From the NCBI RefSeq assembly GCF_008830225.1, contig NZ_WAIE01000003.1, positions 124,001 through 188,000 on the forward strand: a stretch of 64,000 nt of DNA. Direction: 5' to 3'. Below the pieces are notes generated by a model, which did no database searches, was not told where the DNA came from, and saw only the letters and a program-made list of their open reading frames with translations. Below, one piece after another: positions 1-8,381 of the stretch. The translations under genes were made by a program, and so were the position numbers. This DNA is from Pseudodesulfovibrio senegalensis. GTDB taxonomy: Bacteria > Desulfobacterota > Desulfovibrionia > Desulfovibrionales > Desulfovibrionaceae. Each line of letters starts with the position of its first letter. Within the stretch, counting starts at the first letter, position 1.

Positions 1-367
1 GATCGGACCACAGGTTGGCGTTGCCCGGGTCCAGCGCAAGGGCTTTCTCATAGGTGCCCACGGCCTTGGCGGGCATATTGTTGTCAAAATAGTAATGACC
101 CAGCCGGGCCCATGCTCCGGGATCGTCCGGGTGTGCGGCCGCCGTCGATTCAAGCCGCGCCTGAGTGGGGTCGGGCCGTGTCTGCGGCATGTCGGCGGGC
201 GCTGACGGGGGCGGAGCCGACTGCTGATGACGGTTTGCCTGCATGATCAGGGTTACGGCGTTGCCGGCAAACACGCCGATCATGAGCGCGGCAAACACCA
301 GCAGCGCGCACGTGGAGCGGCGGACCGTTTTCTGGCTGCTGTGGCCGGATTCGTGCTGTGATTCCAT
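1..367 (-). CDS. Membrane-anchored TPR protein (C-terminus outside window)
   Basis: The minus-strand gene starts at 367 with a GGAG Shine-Dalgarno about six bases upstream and runs off the window edge. About 122 residues are visible. An N-terminal cytoplasmic stretch is followed by one hydrophobic segment (about residues 20-42) that would anchor it in the inner membrane. A Pro/Ala-rich linker leads into a tetratricopeptide-like helix pair near residues 85-118 (motifs AWARLGHYYF and AVGTYEKALALDPGNA). TPR repeats bind protein partners. The layout resembles cytochrome c biogenesis CcmH/CycH-like or generic TPR assembly proteins, but the missing C-terminus prevents a firm choice. Confidence 0.8.
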   Translation of the reverse strand, partial: MESQHESGHSSQKTVRRSTCALLVFAALMIGVFAGNAVTLIMQANRHQQSAPPPSAPADMPQTRPDPTQARLESTAAAHPDDPGAWARLGHYYFDNNMPAKAVGTYEKALALDPGNANLWSD

Positions 368-383
368 GAAACTCTCCGCGTAA

Positions 384-412
384 AGTATACTGACAAAGTG
401 TGAAAATGTCAT
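384..412 (-). promoter_or_regulatory. Sigma70-type promoter for the TPR gene
   Basis: Read on the minus strand, ATGACA (412-407) and TATACT (389-384) are separated by exactly 17 bases. The -10 lies about 17 bases upstream of the TPR start at 367, which implies a very short 5' leader. Confidence 0.55.
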
Positions 413-421
413 TTCGCATGG

Positions 422-469
422 AACCCGGCAAAAGGCAATACGGGGCCGTTTTTTTATGCTTGCCGGGTT
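422..469. repeat. 10-bp inverted repeat upstream of dapF
   Basis: AACCCGGCAA (422-431) is perfectly complementary to TTGCCGGGTT (460-469). The 28-base interval between them contains a run of seven T. The element sits between the divergent TPR and dapF starts and could be a leader hairpin or a protein-binding site. No function is established. Confidence 0.4.
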
Positions 470-526
470 GCGTTGAAATGCTTATCGTTTTTTTTGAGCC
501 ACCGCCACACATGTATGGAGATAGTC

Positions 527-1378
527 ATGAGCGAAATGTTCGGCACCAATGTGCCGTTTTACAAGATGCAGGGATGCGGCAACGATTTTGTTGTCATCGA
601 TAACCGGGAGCTGGGCCTGAGCCGGGCGGAAATGCCGCGCTGGGCCGAGAAAATCTGTGCGCGGGCCTTTGGCATTTGCGCGGACGGCCTGTTTTTCATT
701 GACGAAGCCCCCGAGGATTCCGGGCTGGATTACTGCTGGCATTTCTATAACAACGACGGCAGCCGCGCCGAAATGTGCGGCAATGCCTCACGCTGCGCGG
801 GCAGGCTGACCTATACGCTGGACATCGCCCCGGCCGAGCATGTTTTCGGCACGGACGCCGGGCCGATTCGGGCCAAGGTCATTACCGAAGGACCGGAGCG
901 CGGACAGGTCAAGGTGCAGCTTACGCCGCCCAAGGACACGCAGACCGGCATCGAACTTTCTGCGGACGGACGCGACCTGACCGTGCATTACGTGGACACC
1001 GGCGTTCCCCATGTTGTCGTGTTCGTGGACGACGTGCAGGCCGAGGACATCAAGGCCCTCGGTGCGGCCATCCGCTACCATGAACGGTTTGCTCCGGCCG
1101 GGACCAACGTGAACATCGCGCAGGTCAAGGACAAGGAGACCATCCTGTTGCGCACCTACGAGCGCGGCGTGGAGGACGAAACCTATGCCTGCGGCACGGG
1201 CGCGGCCGCCACGCAGTTCCTTGCCCGGGAACTGGGCCTGACCGATTCTGCCGCACGCCTGACCACCAGCGGCGGCGAGGTGCTGACCGTTTCCGTCGAG
1301 GATGGACAGGTCTTTTTGCAGGGCGCTGCGGAGTTGACGTTCAGCGGCGATTTGTATCTGGACGCGGTTGGTTTGTAG
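527..1378 (+). CDS. dapF: Diaminopimelate epimerase
   Basis: The product converts LL-diaminopimelate to the meso form in lysine and peptidoglycan synthesis, in the cytoplasm. At 283 residues it has normal family length. The two catalytic cysteines are visible in duplicated half-domains: Cys84 in EMCGNASRC and Cys222 in TYACGTGAAA. The phosphate/carboxylate loop motif GCGNDF lies near residue 16. The start at 527 was chosen over an in-frame ATG at 473 because GGAG (517-520) sits six bases upstream and the family N-terminus (FYKMQGCGNDF) then falls at the expected position. It is a single gene followed directly by a strong terminator. Confidence 0.96.
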   Translation: MSEMFGTNVPFYKMQGCGNDFVVIDNRELGLSRAEMPRWAEKICARAFGICADGLFFIDEAPEDSGLDYCWHFYNNDGSRAEMCGNASRCAGRLTYTLDIAPAEHVFGTDAGPIRAKVITEGPERGQVKVQLTPPKDTQTGIELSADGRDLTVHYVDTGVPHVVVFVDDVQAEDIKALGAAIRYHERFAPAGTNVNIAQVKDKETILLRTYERGVEDETYACGTGAAATQFLARELGLTDSAARLTTSGGEVLTVSVEDGQVFLQGAAELTFSGDLYLDAVGL

Positions 1379-1398
1379 TTTTTTCCCCTTGGAAGAAC

Positions 1399-1430
1399 GA
1401 GGGAAGGATTTGATCCTTCCCTCTTTTTTT
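1399..1430 (+). terminator. Rho-independent terminator of dapF
   Basis: A perfect 11-bp stem (1399-1409 with 1413-1423) with a three-base loop is followed by seven T (1424-1430), 20 bases after the dapF stop codon. Confidence 0.92.
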
Positions 1431-1477
1431 GTGCCTTGGGTATGGATGAACCATGGACGGGCATGGCTGGGATGCGC

Positions 1478-3469
1478 CTATGCGGGGGCGGAAGACGTGC
1501 CGTCGCAGCATCCTGATTCGGAAAGGATACAGAAGGCTTCGCGTGCCTCGTCGCTGCCGATGATGGCGATCCTGTCGCCGCCGCGGAAAACGAAACCGGC
1601 ACCGGGGTTGGTCTGCAGGACGCCGTCCCGGACAACGCCGACAATGGTGGCGCCGGTGTGTTTTCGGATGTTGGCGTCGTCGATGGACAGGTTTGTCAGC
1701 CCGCCCTGTTCAGGCAGCCGGACCCATTGCAGGTCGAATTCGCGTTCTGCGCTCCGCAGCTGGGAAAGCTCCCGGTAGTCCTGATCCTTGCCGCACATCT
1801 GGGAGTAGATTTCCTGCCGTATGGCGTCTGTCCTGCGCAGGATTTCCATGGGCGACATGTTCAGGTGGCGCAGGGACTGACGCGCCATTTCCAGACTCCC
1901 TTCCAGTTCCGGCAGCGCTGTTCCCGAGACGCCCAGCGCATGCATTTTCACGACTTCGTCATGCCCGGAAGAGCGTGTGACGATTCCGACGCTGGCGTGT
2001 TCCTGTTTGATCATGGTTATGATGGAGCGTGCGGTCACAAAGCCCGGCACGGTCACCACCGCCAGCGCAGCGGTGTCGATCCCGGCCGCCTCAAGCACTG
2101 CGTGTTGCGTGGCGTCACCGAAAAGCACGGGCAGTCCGTCCTGCTTGAGTTGTTCGAAACGCCTCTGGTCATGTTCCACCACCACGAACGACTTGCCCAG
2201 TCGTTTCAGGATTTCCGCCACCTGAAAGCCGATCCGTCCGCCGCCCAGTATGACGGCGTGGTTGCGCAGTCCTTTTTCCGGAATGTTCACGGATTCGTGC
2301 TGCTCATGGCGGAACCAGCGTTTTCTGAGCCTGTAGAGCCGTTCGGTCTGTCCCGAAACAATGGGGGTCAGGGCCATGGACAGGATGGTGATGGTCAGCA
2401 CCAGCGAATACATTTCCTGGCTGATGGATTGCGTGGAAACGCCCAGCCGGGCGAGGACGAACGCGAATTCCCCCACCTGGAAAAGGCCCAATCCCACGGC
2501 CAGCGGCACCACGTTGCGGTATTTGAACAGGGCCGAGATCATGGCCATCACGAGGCCCTTGCCCACGCAGACAACCAGCAGCAGCAACAGTACCGTGGAA
2601 AGGTGGTTCACCAGGAATTCGGGGTCAAAGAGCATGCCCACCGAGGAAAAGAACAACAGGCCGAATATGTCCCGCAGCGGCATGATGTCGCTCAGGGCCT
2701 GATGCCCGTAATCCGATTCGCTCAGCACCAGCCCGGCCACGAAGGCGCCGAACGCAAATGAAAGCCCCACCAGATAGGTCAGGTAGCCGACCCCGAGGCC
2801 GATGGCGGCTATGGCGATGAGGAACAGTTCCCGCGACCCCACGCTGGCAATGCGGCCAAGGAGCCAGGGCAGCAGCCGCGTGCCCAGAACGATCATGCAG
2901 GCAAGGAAAGCTCCGGCCTTGAGCGCGGCAATGCCCAGCTTGGGCAGGCCCACCATGGGGTCGTTGAGTTCGGGCAGGGCGATCATGAGCGGCACCACGG
3001 CCAAGTCCTGCACGATGAGCATGCCCACCATGACCTTGCTGGAAAGCGTGCCCATCCAGCCCTGGTTCATCAGCGTCTTGAGCAGTACCATGGTGCTGGA
3101 AAAGGAAATCAGGCCGCCCAGCCATATGGAGGACCTCCAGTCCAGCCCCATGACCTGTCCGGCCCCGTAGCCGAGCAGTATGGTCAACAGCATCTGCAGG
3201 GGCGTGCCGATGAGCGCCACCTTTCGGACCGGCTTCAGGTCCTTGAAGGAAAATTCCAGCCCCAGTGCGAAGAGCAGCAGGGCGATGCCGATTTCCGCGA
3301 GGAGTTCGATCTCATGGACGCCCGAGACCGTGTATCCGCCGGTGTTCGGTCCCAGCAGCACACCGGCCAGAATGTAGCCCAGAATGAGCGGCTGCCCGAT
3401 CCGCTGCATGATCATGCCGCAGAAGAATGCAAAGACAACGATGAGTATGATGTCGGTGGCTATGCCCAT
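1478..3469 (-). CDS. KefB-type cation:proton antiporter (CPA2) with RCK domains
   Basis: This is an inner-membrane antiporter of about 663 residues. The first ~390 residues form 12-13 hydrophobic segments of the Na+/H+ exchanger fold ([15 protein letters not shown] motif). A cytoplasmic TrkA-N/RCK NAD-binding domain follows ([17 protein letters not shown]), and the protein ends with a TrkA-C domain. This order is that of KefB/KefC-like potassium:proton antiporters gated by nucleotides or thiols. The start at 3469 ([11 protein letters not shown]) has CGGAG upstream; a longer frame to 3595 would add a non-membrane tail and cross the serS terminator. No KefF/KefG-like accessory gene is adjacent. 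Confidence 0.9.
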   Translation of the reverse strand: MGIATDIILIVVFAFFCGMIMQRIGQPLILGYILAGVLLGPNTGGYTVSGVHEIELLAEIGIALLLFALGLEFSFKDLKPVRKVALIGTPLQMLLTILLGYGAGQVMGLDWRSSIWLGGLISFSSTMVLLKTLMNQGWMGTLSSKVMVGMLIVQDLAVVPLMIALPELNDPMVGLPKLGIAALKAGAFLACMIVLGTRLLPWLLGRIASVGSRELFLIAIAAIGLGVGYLTYLVGLSFAFGAFVAGLVLSESDYGHQALSDIMPLRDIFGLLFFSSVGMLFDPEFLVNHLSTVLLLLLVVCVGKGLVMAMISALFKYRNVVPLAVGLGLFQVGEFAFVLARLGVSTQSISQEMYSLVLTITILSMALTPIVSGQTERLYRLRKRWFRHEQHESVNIPEKGLRNHAVILGGGRIGFQVAEILKRLGKSFVVVEHDQRRFEQLKQDGLPVLFGDATQHAVLEAAGIDTAALAVVTVPGFVTARSIITMIKQEHASVGIVTRSSGHDEVVKMHALGVSGTALPELEGSLEMARQSLRHLNMSPMEILRRTDAIRQEIYSQMCGKDQDYRELSQLRSAEREFDLQWVRLPEQGGLTNLSIDDANIRKHTGATIVGVVRDGVLQTNPGAGFVFRGGDRIAIIGSDEAREAFCILSESGCCDGTSSAPA

Positions 3470-3569
3470 GAACCGGATTCTCCGTGTTTGCCGCGGTGGT
3501 TTTGTTCCCTTGAGTGAATACTTGGCAGGATCGCTTGTTCCGTCAAGGATTTGATTGCATGGAAGATAC

Positions 3570-3602
3570 AAAAAAAGGCCCGTGCCGTGAGACACGAGCC
3601 TT
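3570..3602 (-). terminator. Terminator of serS
   Basis: On the minus strand a 9-bp stem (AGGCTCGTG with CACGGGCCT, one G-T pair) is followed by seven T. It lies about 20 bases downstream of the serS stop and upstream of the antiporter gene. Confidence 0.85.
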
Positions 3603-3622
3603 GGTGGTCGATTGCGCTTTGC

Positions 3623-4897
3623 CTAGCCCTTGATGACCTCAAGCCCGCCCATGTAGGGGCGCAGGGCCTCGGGCACCACGATGGAGCCGTCTTCCTGCTG
3701 GTAGTTTTCCAGCACGGCCACCAGCGTTCGGCCCACGGCAAGGCCGGAGCCGTTCAGGGTGTGCACGAATTCCTTTTTCTTGGAATTTTCGGGCTGGAAC
3801 TTGATGTTGGCGCGCCGGGCCTGAAAGTCCTCGCAGTTGGAGCAGGAGGAAATCTCGCGGTATTTGTCCTGACCGGGCAGCCAGACTTCAAGGTCGTAGG
3901 TCTTGGCCGCGGAAAAGCCCATGTCGCCGGTGCACAGCTCGATGACCCGGTAATGCAGGCCGAGCTTTTGCAGGATCTTTTCGGCGGCCGCGGTCATGGC
4001 CTCCAGCGCCTCGTAGGAATGGTCGGGATGGGCAAGGTTGACCATTTCCACCTTCATGAACTGGTGCTGGCGGATCAGGCCCTTGGTGTCCTTGCCGTAG
4101 GAACCGGCCTCGGACCGGAAGCACGGCGTATGCGCGCACAGGCGCATGGGCAGCTGGGATTCCTCCAGCACTTCGCCGGAATACAGGTTGGTCAGCGGCA
4201 CTTCGGCCGTGGGAATCAGGTAGTATTCGGTGCCGCGCAGCTTGAAGAGGTCTTCCTCGAACTTGGGCAACTGGCCCGTGCCGGTCATGGTGTCGCGGTT
4301 GACGATGAACGGCGGGATGATTTCCAGATAGTCGTGCTCGTTGAGGTGCGTGTCGAGCATGAAGGCGGCCAGGGCGCGCTCCAGCTTGGCGGCCCAGCCC
4401 TTGCTGACCACGAAACGCGCGCCCGTGAGCTTGGCCGCGCGCTCGAAATCGAAGCCGCCTAGTTCCACGCCCAGCTCCCAATGCTCTTTGGGAGCGAAAT
4501 TCAGTTCGGGCTTTTCGCCCCAGTAGCGGCGCACCGGGTTGTCGTCCTCGGTGGCGCCCACCGGGGTGTCTTCGGCCGGAATGTTGGGAACGGCCATGAT
4601 CCATTCCTTTTCCGCGGCCTGCACCTCGGCCAGCTCCGCGTCCAGCGTCTTGACCCGCTCGGCAACCTCGCCCATGCGCGCCAGCAGGTCGGAGGCGTCT
4701 TCCTTGGCGCGTTTGCGCTTGGCGATTTCCGGACCGACCTTGTTGCGTTCGGCCTTGAGCTCCTCCACCTCGGCGATGAGGGCCTTGCGCTTTTCGTCCA
4801 ACGTGGCGAATTCCTGCACGTCGATGGCCGAGCCGCGTTTTTTCAGGCTTTCCCGGACCACGTCCGGATTGTTCTGCATGCGTTTCAGGTCAAGCAT
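3623..4897 (-). CDS. serS: Seryl-tRNA synthetase
   Basis: This class II aminoacyl-tRNA synthetase charges tRNA-Ser (and tRNA-Sec where present). It has 424 residues, the usual bacterial length. The N-terminal ~110 residues are a long antiparallel coiled coil (tRNA arm) starting [14 protein letters not shown]. The class II catalytic core follows, with motif 2 ([18 protein letters not shown]) and the QHQFMKVEM segment. Motif 3 is [19 protein letters not shown]. The start at 4897 has GAGGAG about nine bases upstream; the longer frame to 4933 has no family support. It is monocistronic with its own terminator. Confidence 0.97.
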   Translation of the reverse strand: MLDLKRMQNNPDVVRESLKKRGSAIDVQEFATLDEKRKALIAEVEELKAERNKVGPEIAKRKRAKEDASDLLARMGEVAERVKTLDAELAEVQAAEKEWIMAVPNIPAEDTPVGATEDDNPVRRYWGEKPELNFAPKEHWELGVELGGFDFERAAKLTGARFVVSKGWAAKLERALAAFMLDTHLNEHDYLEIIPPFIVNRDTMTGTGQLPKFEEDLFKLRGTEYYLIPTAEVPLTNLYSGEVLEESQLPMRLCAHTPCFRSEAGSYGKDTKGLIRQHQFMKVEMVNLAHPDHSYEALEAMTAAAEKILQKLGLHYRVIELCTGDMGFSAAKTYDLEVWLPGQDKYREISSCSNCEDFQARRANIKFQPENSKKKEFVHTLNGSGLAVGRTLVAVLENYQQEDGSIVVPEALRPYMGGLEVIKG

Positions 4898-4981
4898 ATG
4901 TAAAACTCCTCGAAATGTTCGTTTTGTTCCCACGCTGATACCCGAACTCGGCGTGGAATGAAAGTCCGGACGGGCCGCTGC

Positions 4982-5401
4982 TCAGGGGTCAATGCCTGTG
5001 GTCCGGTTGTAGCGGTAGGCCAGATACACGGCCCACATGCATACCAGCATGCCCAGCACGGCTATGTCGCGCATCCACAGTGCCCAGAACGTCACGGACA
5101 CGATGCCCAGCAGCACGGCGGTGCGCAACAGTTTGCGCCAGCCCATGGGCGCATTGAGCCAGCCCACCTCGGCAGCCAGCACGCGGTCCAGAAACGTGTG
5201 CCAGCGCCCCGGGCGCATGGGCGCAAGGCGCAGGTTCATGAAGCCGACCCCCACAAGCACCAGCCCCATGGAGGCCACCAGCGCGCCGTGCAGCAGCAGG
5301 GCAAGGGCCAAAAGCGCGCATCCGCCCAGCTGCAGGGTCATGTTCCACGGCTGGCGGTGGCGCGCAAGGGCAAGGTCCATGAGTTCGCGCGGGGTGATCA
5401 T
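4982..5401 (-). CDS. Small hypothetical membrane protein
   Basis: The protein has about 139 residues and I do not recognise a family. An amphipathic N-terminus (ITPRELMDLALARHRQP) is followed by two closely spaced hydrophobic segments and a basic loop (LRLAPMRPGRW). Two further hydrophobic segments lead to a short polar tail, giving four predicted membrane helices. The start is uncertain: ATG at 5401 gives a clean cytoplasmic N-terminus, ATG at 5431 would add ten residues, and neither has a good Shine-Dalgarno. The frame stays open through the opposite-strand pncC, but that part is antisense shadow. It is divergent from pncC. Confidence 0.6.
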   Translation of the reverse strand: MITPRELMDLALARHRQPWNMTLQLGGCALLALALLLHGALVASMGLVLVGVGFMNLRLAPMRPGRWHTFLDRVLAAEVGWLNAPMGWRKLLRTAVLLGIVSVTFWALWMRDIAVLGMLVCMWAVYLAYRYNRTTGIDP

Positions 5402-5491
5402 CCCTGCAACATAGGCCCGCACGCGGCTCATTGCAACCGGGGCGGCCATGGGGTAAAACGCGTGAAACCGAAAATTCGGAGGAATATGCCC

Positions 5492-5977
5492 ATGGACAGA
5501 CATCTCATATCCCGCGCCGTGCAGGAAGTGGGCGAACTGCTGGCACTGGAAGACCTGACGCTGGGAACCGCGGAATCCTGTACCGGCGGACTCATCGCCA
5601 GCACGCTCACGGACGTTTCCGGCAGTTCCAACTGGTTTCGCGGGGCCGTGGTGGCCTATGACAACGAAATCAAACGCGATGTGCTGGGCGTGGAACAAGG
5701 CGTGCTGGACGAGCACGGGGCCGTGAGCGAACCCGTGGTGCAGGCCATGGCCCAGGGCGCGGCAAAAGTGCTGGGCACGGACGTGAACGTGGCGGTCTCG
5801 GGCATTGCCGGACCCACCGGCGGCACCCCGGACAAGCCCGTTGGTACGGTCTGGGTGGCCTTTTCCTGGCCGGGGGGAACCCGCACCCGGTCCTACCGCT
5901 TCAACGGCGACCGCGACGCGGTCAAGGCGCAGACCGTCATGGCCGTGGTCAACGGGCTGCTCTCGGTGCTGCGCTGA
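5492..5977 (+). CDS. pncC: Nicotinamide-nucleotide amidase (CinA C-terminal domain, stand-alone)
   Basis: The product deamidates NMN to nicotinate mononucleotide in pyridine-nucleotide salvage. The 161-residue protein is entirely the CinA C-terminal domain: the catalytic region TAESCTGGLIASTLTDVSGSS, then FRGAVVAYDN and VSGIAGPTGGTPDKPVG are typical. The N-terminal molybdopterin-binding-like domain of full CinA is absent, as in E. coli PncC. GGAGG at 5478-5482 lies nine bases before ATG 5492; ATG 5486 would be too close. No terminator is visible downstream, and 250 non-coding bases precede hisI. Confidence 0.9.
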   Translation: MDRHLISRAVQEVGELLALEDLTLGTAESCTGGLIASTLTDVSGSSNWFRGAVVAYDNEIKRDVLGVEQGVLDEHGAVSEPVVQAMAQGAAKVLGTDVNVAVSGIAGPTGGTPDKPVGTVWVAFSWPGGTRTRSYRFNGDRDAVKAQTVMAVVNGLLSVLR

Positions 5978-6227
5978 GGGGCTACACGCCTGCAAATCCT
6001 TGACATCCGGCCCCTGTGCACACCACTGTAACAGGATTGCGGAGCCGCACCGCGCGGCGATGATACGTTTGCATCGTTTGCCCGTTTCTGCGCCGCATGG
6101 TCGATTTTCACCGGATTGCCGCGAAATCCCTGCCTTGAGCTATTGCGAATCCCGGAACAGTCGGCTATGAAATCCGTCCCGGCCGCACGAATTGGTTGGG
6201 AAAATACAATTTTGTCATGGAGAAATG

Positions 6228-6602
6228 ATGATTCGACCCGATTTCAAGAAAATGAATGGCCTGATCCCGGCCATTGCTCAGGATGCCGAAACCGGTGAAA
6301 TCCTGATGATGGCCTACATGAACGAGGAAGCCTGGGACAAGACCCTGGAGACCGGCGACGTGCATTACTACAGCCGTTCCCGCCAGTGCTTGTGGCATAA
6401 GGGCGGTACCTCGGGCCATACCCAGACGGTGAAGTCCATCCGCATTGATTGCGATGACGACACCGTGGTCGTGCTCATCGATCAGATCGGCGGAGCCGCC
6501 TGCCACAAGGGCTACCGCAGCTGTTTCTACCGTGAACTCAAGGATGGCGAGGTCAAGGAATGCTCGCCCATCGTTTTCGACCCCAAGGAGGTCTACAAAT
6601 AA
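6228..6602 (+). CDS. hisI: Phosphoribosyl-AMP cyclohydrolase
   Basis: The product opens the adenine ring of phosphoribosyl-AMP in the third step of histidine synthesis. It is a cytoplasmic metalloenzyme of 124 residues, which is the single-domain HisI form without a fused HisE. Diagnostic segments are [33 protein letters not shown] and the metal/substrate region [10 protein letters not shown]...[12 protein letters not shown]. Two adjacent ATG codons occur (6225 and 6228) after GGAG 6219-6222; the second has better spacing. The stop overlaps the hisG start by one base (TAATG), so the two are translationally coupled. Confidence 0.95.
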   Translation: MIRPDFKKMNGLIPAIAQDAETGEILMMAYMNEEAWDKTLETGDVHYYSRSRQCLWHKGGTSGHTQTVKSIRIDCDDDTVVVLIDQIGGAACHKGYRSCFYRELKDGEVKECSPIVFDPKEVYK

Positions 6603-7480
6603 TGTCCGACAATACGCTTCGACTCGGTGTGCCCAAAGGTTCCCTGCAAGACGCAACCATCAAGCTCTTTGCCAAGGCCGGCTGGAACATCCGCCTGCAC
6701 CACCGCAACTACTTTCCGGACATTGACGACAAGGAGATCTCCTGCTCGCTGGCGCGTGCGCAGGAAATGGCCATGTACGTGGAGCAGGGCACCTTCGACG
6801 TGGGCCTGACCGGCAAGGACTGGATCATGGAGTATGATTCCGACGTGGTCGTGGTTGACGACCTGATCTATTCCAAGGTCTCCAACCGTCCGGCCCGCTG
6901 GGTGCTGTGCGTCAACGGCAATTCCCCGTACAAGCGGCCCGAGGACCTCGAAGGCAAGACCATCGCCACCGAGCTGACCGGGTTCACCAAGAAGTACTTC
7001 GAATCCATCGGCGTGAACGTGGATGTATCCTTCTCATGGGGCACCACCGAGGCCAAGGTCGTGGAAGGCCTGTGCGACGCCATCGTGGAGATCACCGAGA
7101 CCGGCACCACCATCAAGGCCAACGGCCTGCGCATCATTGCCGAGCTCATGCAGACCAACACCCAGCTCATCGCCAACCGCAAGGCGTGGGAAGACCCGTT
7201 CAAGCGCAAGAAGATCGAACAGATCAACATGCTTTTGCAGGGCGCCCTGCGCGCGGAAAAGCTGGTGGGCATGAAGATGAACCTGCCCAAGGCCGCGCTG
7301 GACGCTGCCCAGGCCATCATGCCCGCCCAGACCTCGCCCACCATTGCCGAGCTCAAGGACGAGGCATGGGTTTCCGCGGAAATCGTGGTGGACGAGAGCG
7401 TGGTGCGCGACATCATTCCCCAGCTCAAGCAGCTCGGGGCCGAGGCCATCATCGAATATCCGCTGAACAAGGTCATCTAG
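6602..7480 (+). CDS. hisG: ATP phosphoribosyltransferase, long form
   Basis: The product catalyses the first committed step of histidine synthesis (ATP + PRPP to phosphoribosyl-ATP). With 292 residues it is the long hexameric form. It carries its own C-terminal histidine-sensing ACT-like domain (about residues 215-292, ending VRDIIPQLKQLGAEAIIEYPLNKVI) and does not need HisZ. The catalytic P-loop-like motif EITETGTTIKANGL and the N-terminal LGVPKGSLQDATI are clear. AAGGAGG (6585-6591) inside the end of hisI serves as its ribosome binding site. Only hisI and hisG are here; the other his genes are elsewhere. Confidence 0.96.
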   Translation: MSDNTLRLGVPKGSLQDATIKLFAKAGWNIRLHHRNYFPDIDDKEISCSLARAQEMAMYVEQGTFDVGLTGKDWIMEYDSDVVVVDDLIYSKVSNRPARWVLCVNGNSPYKRPEDLEGKTIATELTGFTKKYFESIGVNVDVSFSWGTTEAKVVEGLCDAIVEITETGTTIKANGLRIIAELMQTNTQLIANRKAWEDPFKRKKIEQINMLLQGALRAEKLVGMKMNLPKAALDAAQAIMPAQTSPTIAELKDEAWVSAEIVVDESVVRDIIPQLKQLGAEAIIEYPLNKVI

Positions 7481-7505
7481 CCGTTTGCGGCAAGTGGAAC
7501 AACAG

Positions 7506-7533
7506 GCGCGCTCTTTCGGGGGCGCGCTTTTTT
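7506..7533 (+). terminator. Terminator of hisI-hisG
   Basis: GCGCGC (7506-7511) pairs with GCGCGC (7522-7527), extended inward by a G-T and a C-G pair around a six-base loop. Six T follow (7528-7533), 25 bases after the hisG stop. Confidence 0.85.
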
Positions 7534-7623
7534 CATGCCCGCGAAAATACCGGCGTTTACGTGAAGGCGTAGTCTCTCTATTATGGCCGGACGTCAGAAA
7601 ACGTGAACCACAAGGAGCCTTTC

Positions 7624-8292
7624 ATGACCGCCAAGACCGATCCGCTGGACGGAGCCATCCTGCAACGGGACAAGAACACCTACGCCATCGTGCCCAGAAC
7701 TCCGGTGGGGCTGATTTCGCCGCAGCAGTTGCGCGCGCTGGCCGACGTGGTGGAAAAATATCAGGTGCCCATCGTCAAGATCACCTCGGGCCAGCGCATG
7801 GCTTTGGTGGGCATGGAAAAGGACACCATCCCCAAGATATGGGCCGACCTTGAAATGGAAATAGGCAGGGCCACCGAGCTCTGTCTGCACTATGTGCAGG
7901 CCTGCCCGGGAACGGCGGTCTGCACCTTCGGCAAACAGGATTCTCTGGGGCTTGGCATGGAACTGGAAGAAGAGTTCATGGGCATGGATCTGCCCGCCAA
8001 GGTCAAGATCGGCGTGTCCGGCTGCCCGCTCTGTTGCGGGGAAAGCCGCGTGCGCGACATCGGGCTGATCGGCAAGACAAAGGGCTGGACTGTGCTCATG
8101 GGCGGCAACGCGGGCAATCAGGTGCGCATTGCCGACGAGATGGCCAGCAACCTGAGCGCGGAAGAAGCCAAGGAACTGCTGCGCAAGCTCATGGCCTTTT
8201 ACCGCGAGAACGGCAACAAGCGCGAACGCACGGCAAAATTCATGAAACGCGTGGGCGTGGAAGCGGTCAGGCAGGCCGTGGGGCTGGAATAA
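7624..8292 (+). CDS. Small siroheme/[4Fe-4S] sulfite reductase (assimilatory-type)
   Basis: This 222-residue cytoplasmic protein is one nitrite/sulfite reductase half-repeat. A ferredoxin-like domain (about 1-65, VGLISPQQLRALADVVEKY) is followed by the cofactor domain. The coupled siroheme-Fe4S4 ligands are present as CX5C (CPGTAVC, near residue 99) and CX3C (CPLCC, near residue 138). That is the arrangement of the low-spin assimilatory-type sulfite reductase known from Desulfovibrio vulgaris. It could reduce sulfite or nitrite. The start at 7624 has AAGGAG nine bases upstream. No electron donor gene is adjacent, and it appears monocistronic after the hisG terminator. Confidence 0.85.
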   Translation: MTAKTDPLDGAILQRDKNTYAIVPRTPVGLISPQQLRALADVVEKYQVPIVKITSGQRMALVGMEKDTIPKIWADLEMEIGRATELCLHYVQACPGTAVCTFGKQDSLGLGMELEEEFMGMDLPAKVKIGVSGCPLCCGESRVRDIGLIGKTKGWTVLMGGNAGNQVRIADEMASNLSAEEAKELLRKLMAFYRENGNKRERTAKFMKRVGVEAVRQAVGLE

Positions 8293-8381
8293 ACGGCATC
8301 GTCATGGTTGTCCGCAGGTTCTGGCGAGTGGCGGACGATTGTGATACCCACGGAACATAGCCAATAACCGCGAGGGTCTTC

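Noticed and set aside
4982-5995. Long version (337 codons) of the small membrane protein gene
   Set aside because: The upstream two-thirds is antisense to pncC. Only the last ~139 codons have membrane-protein character.
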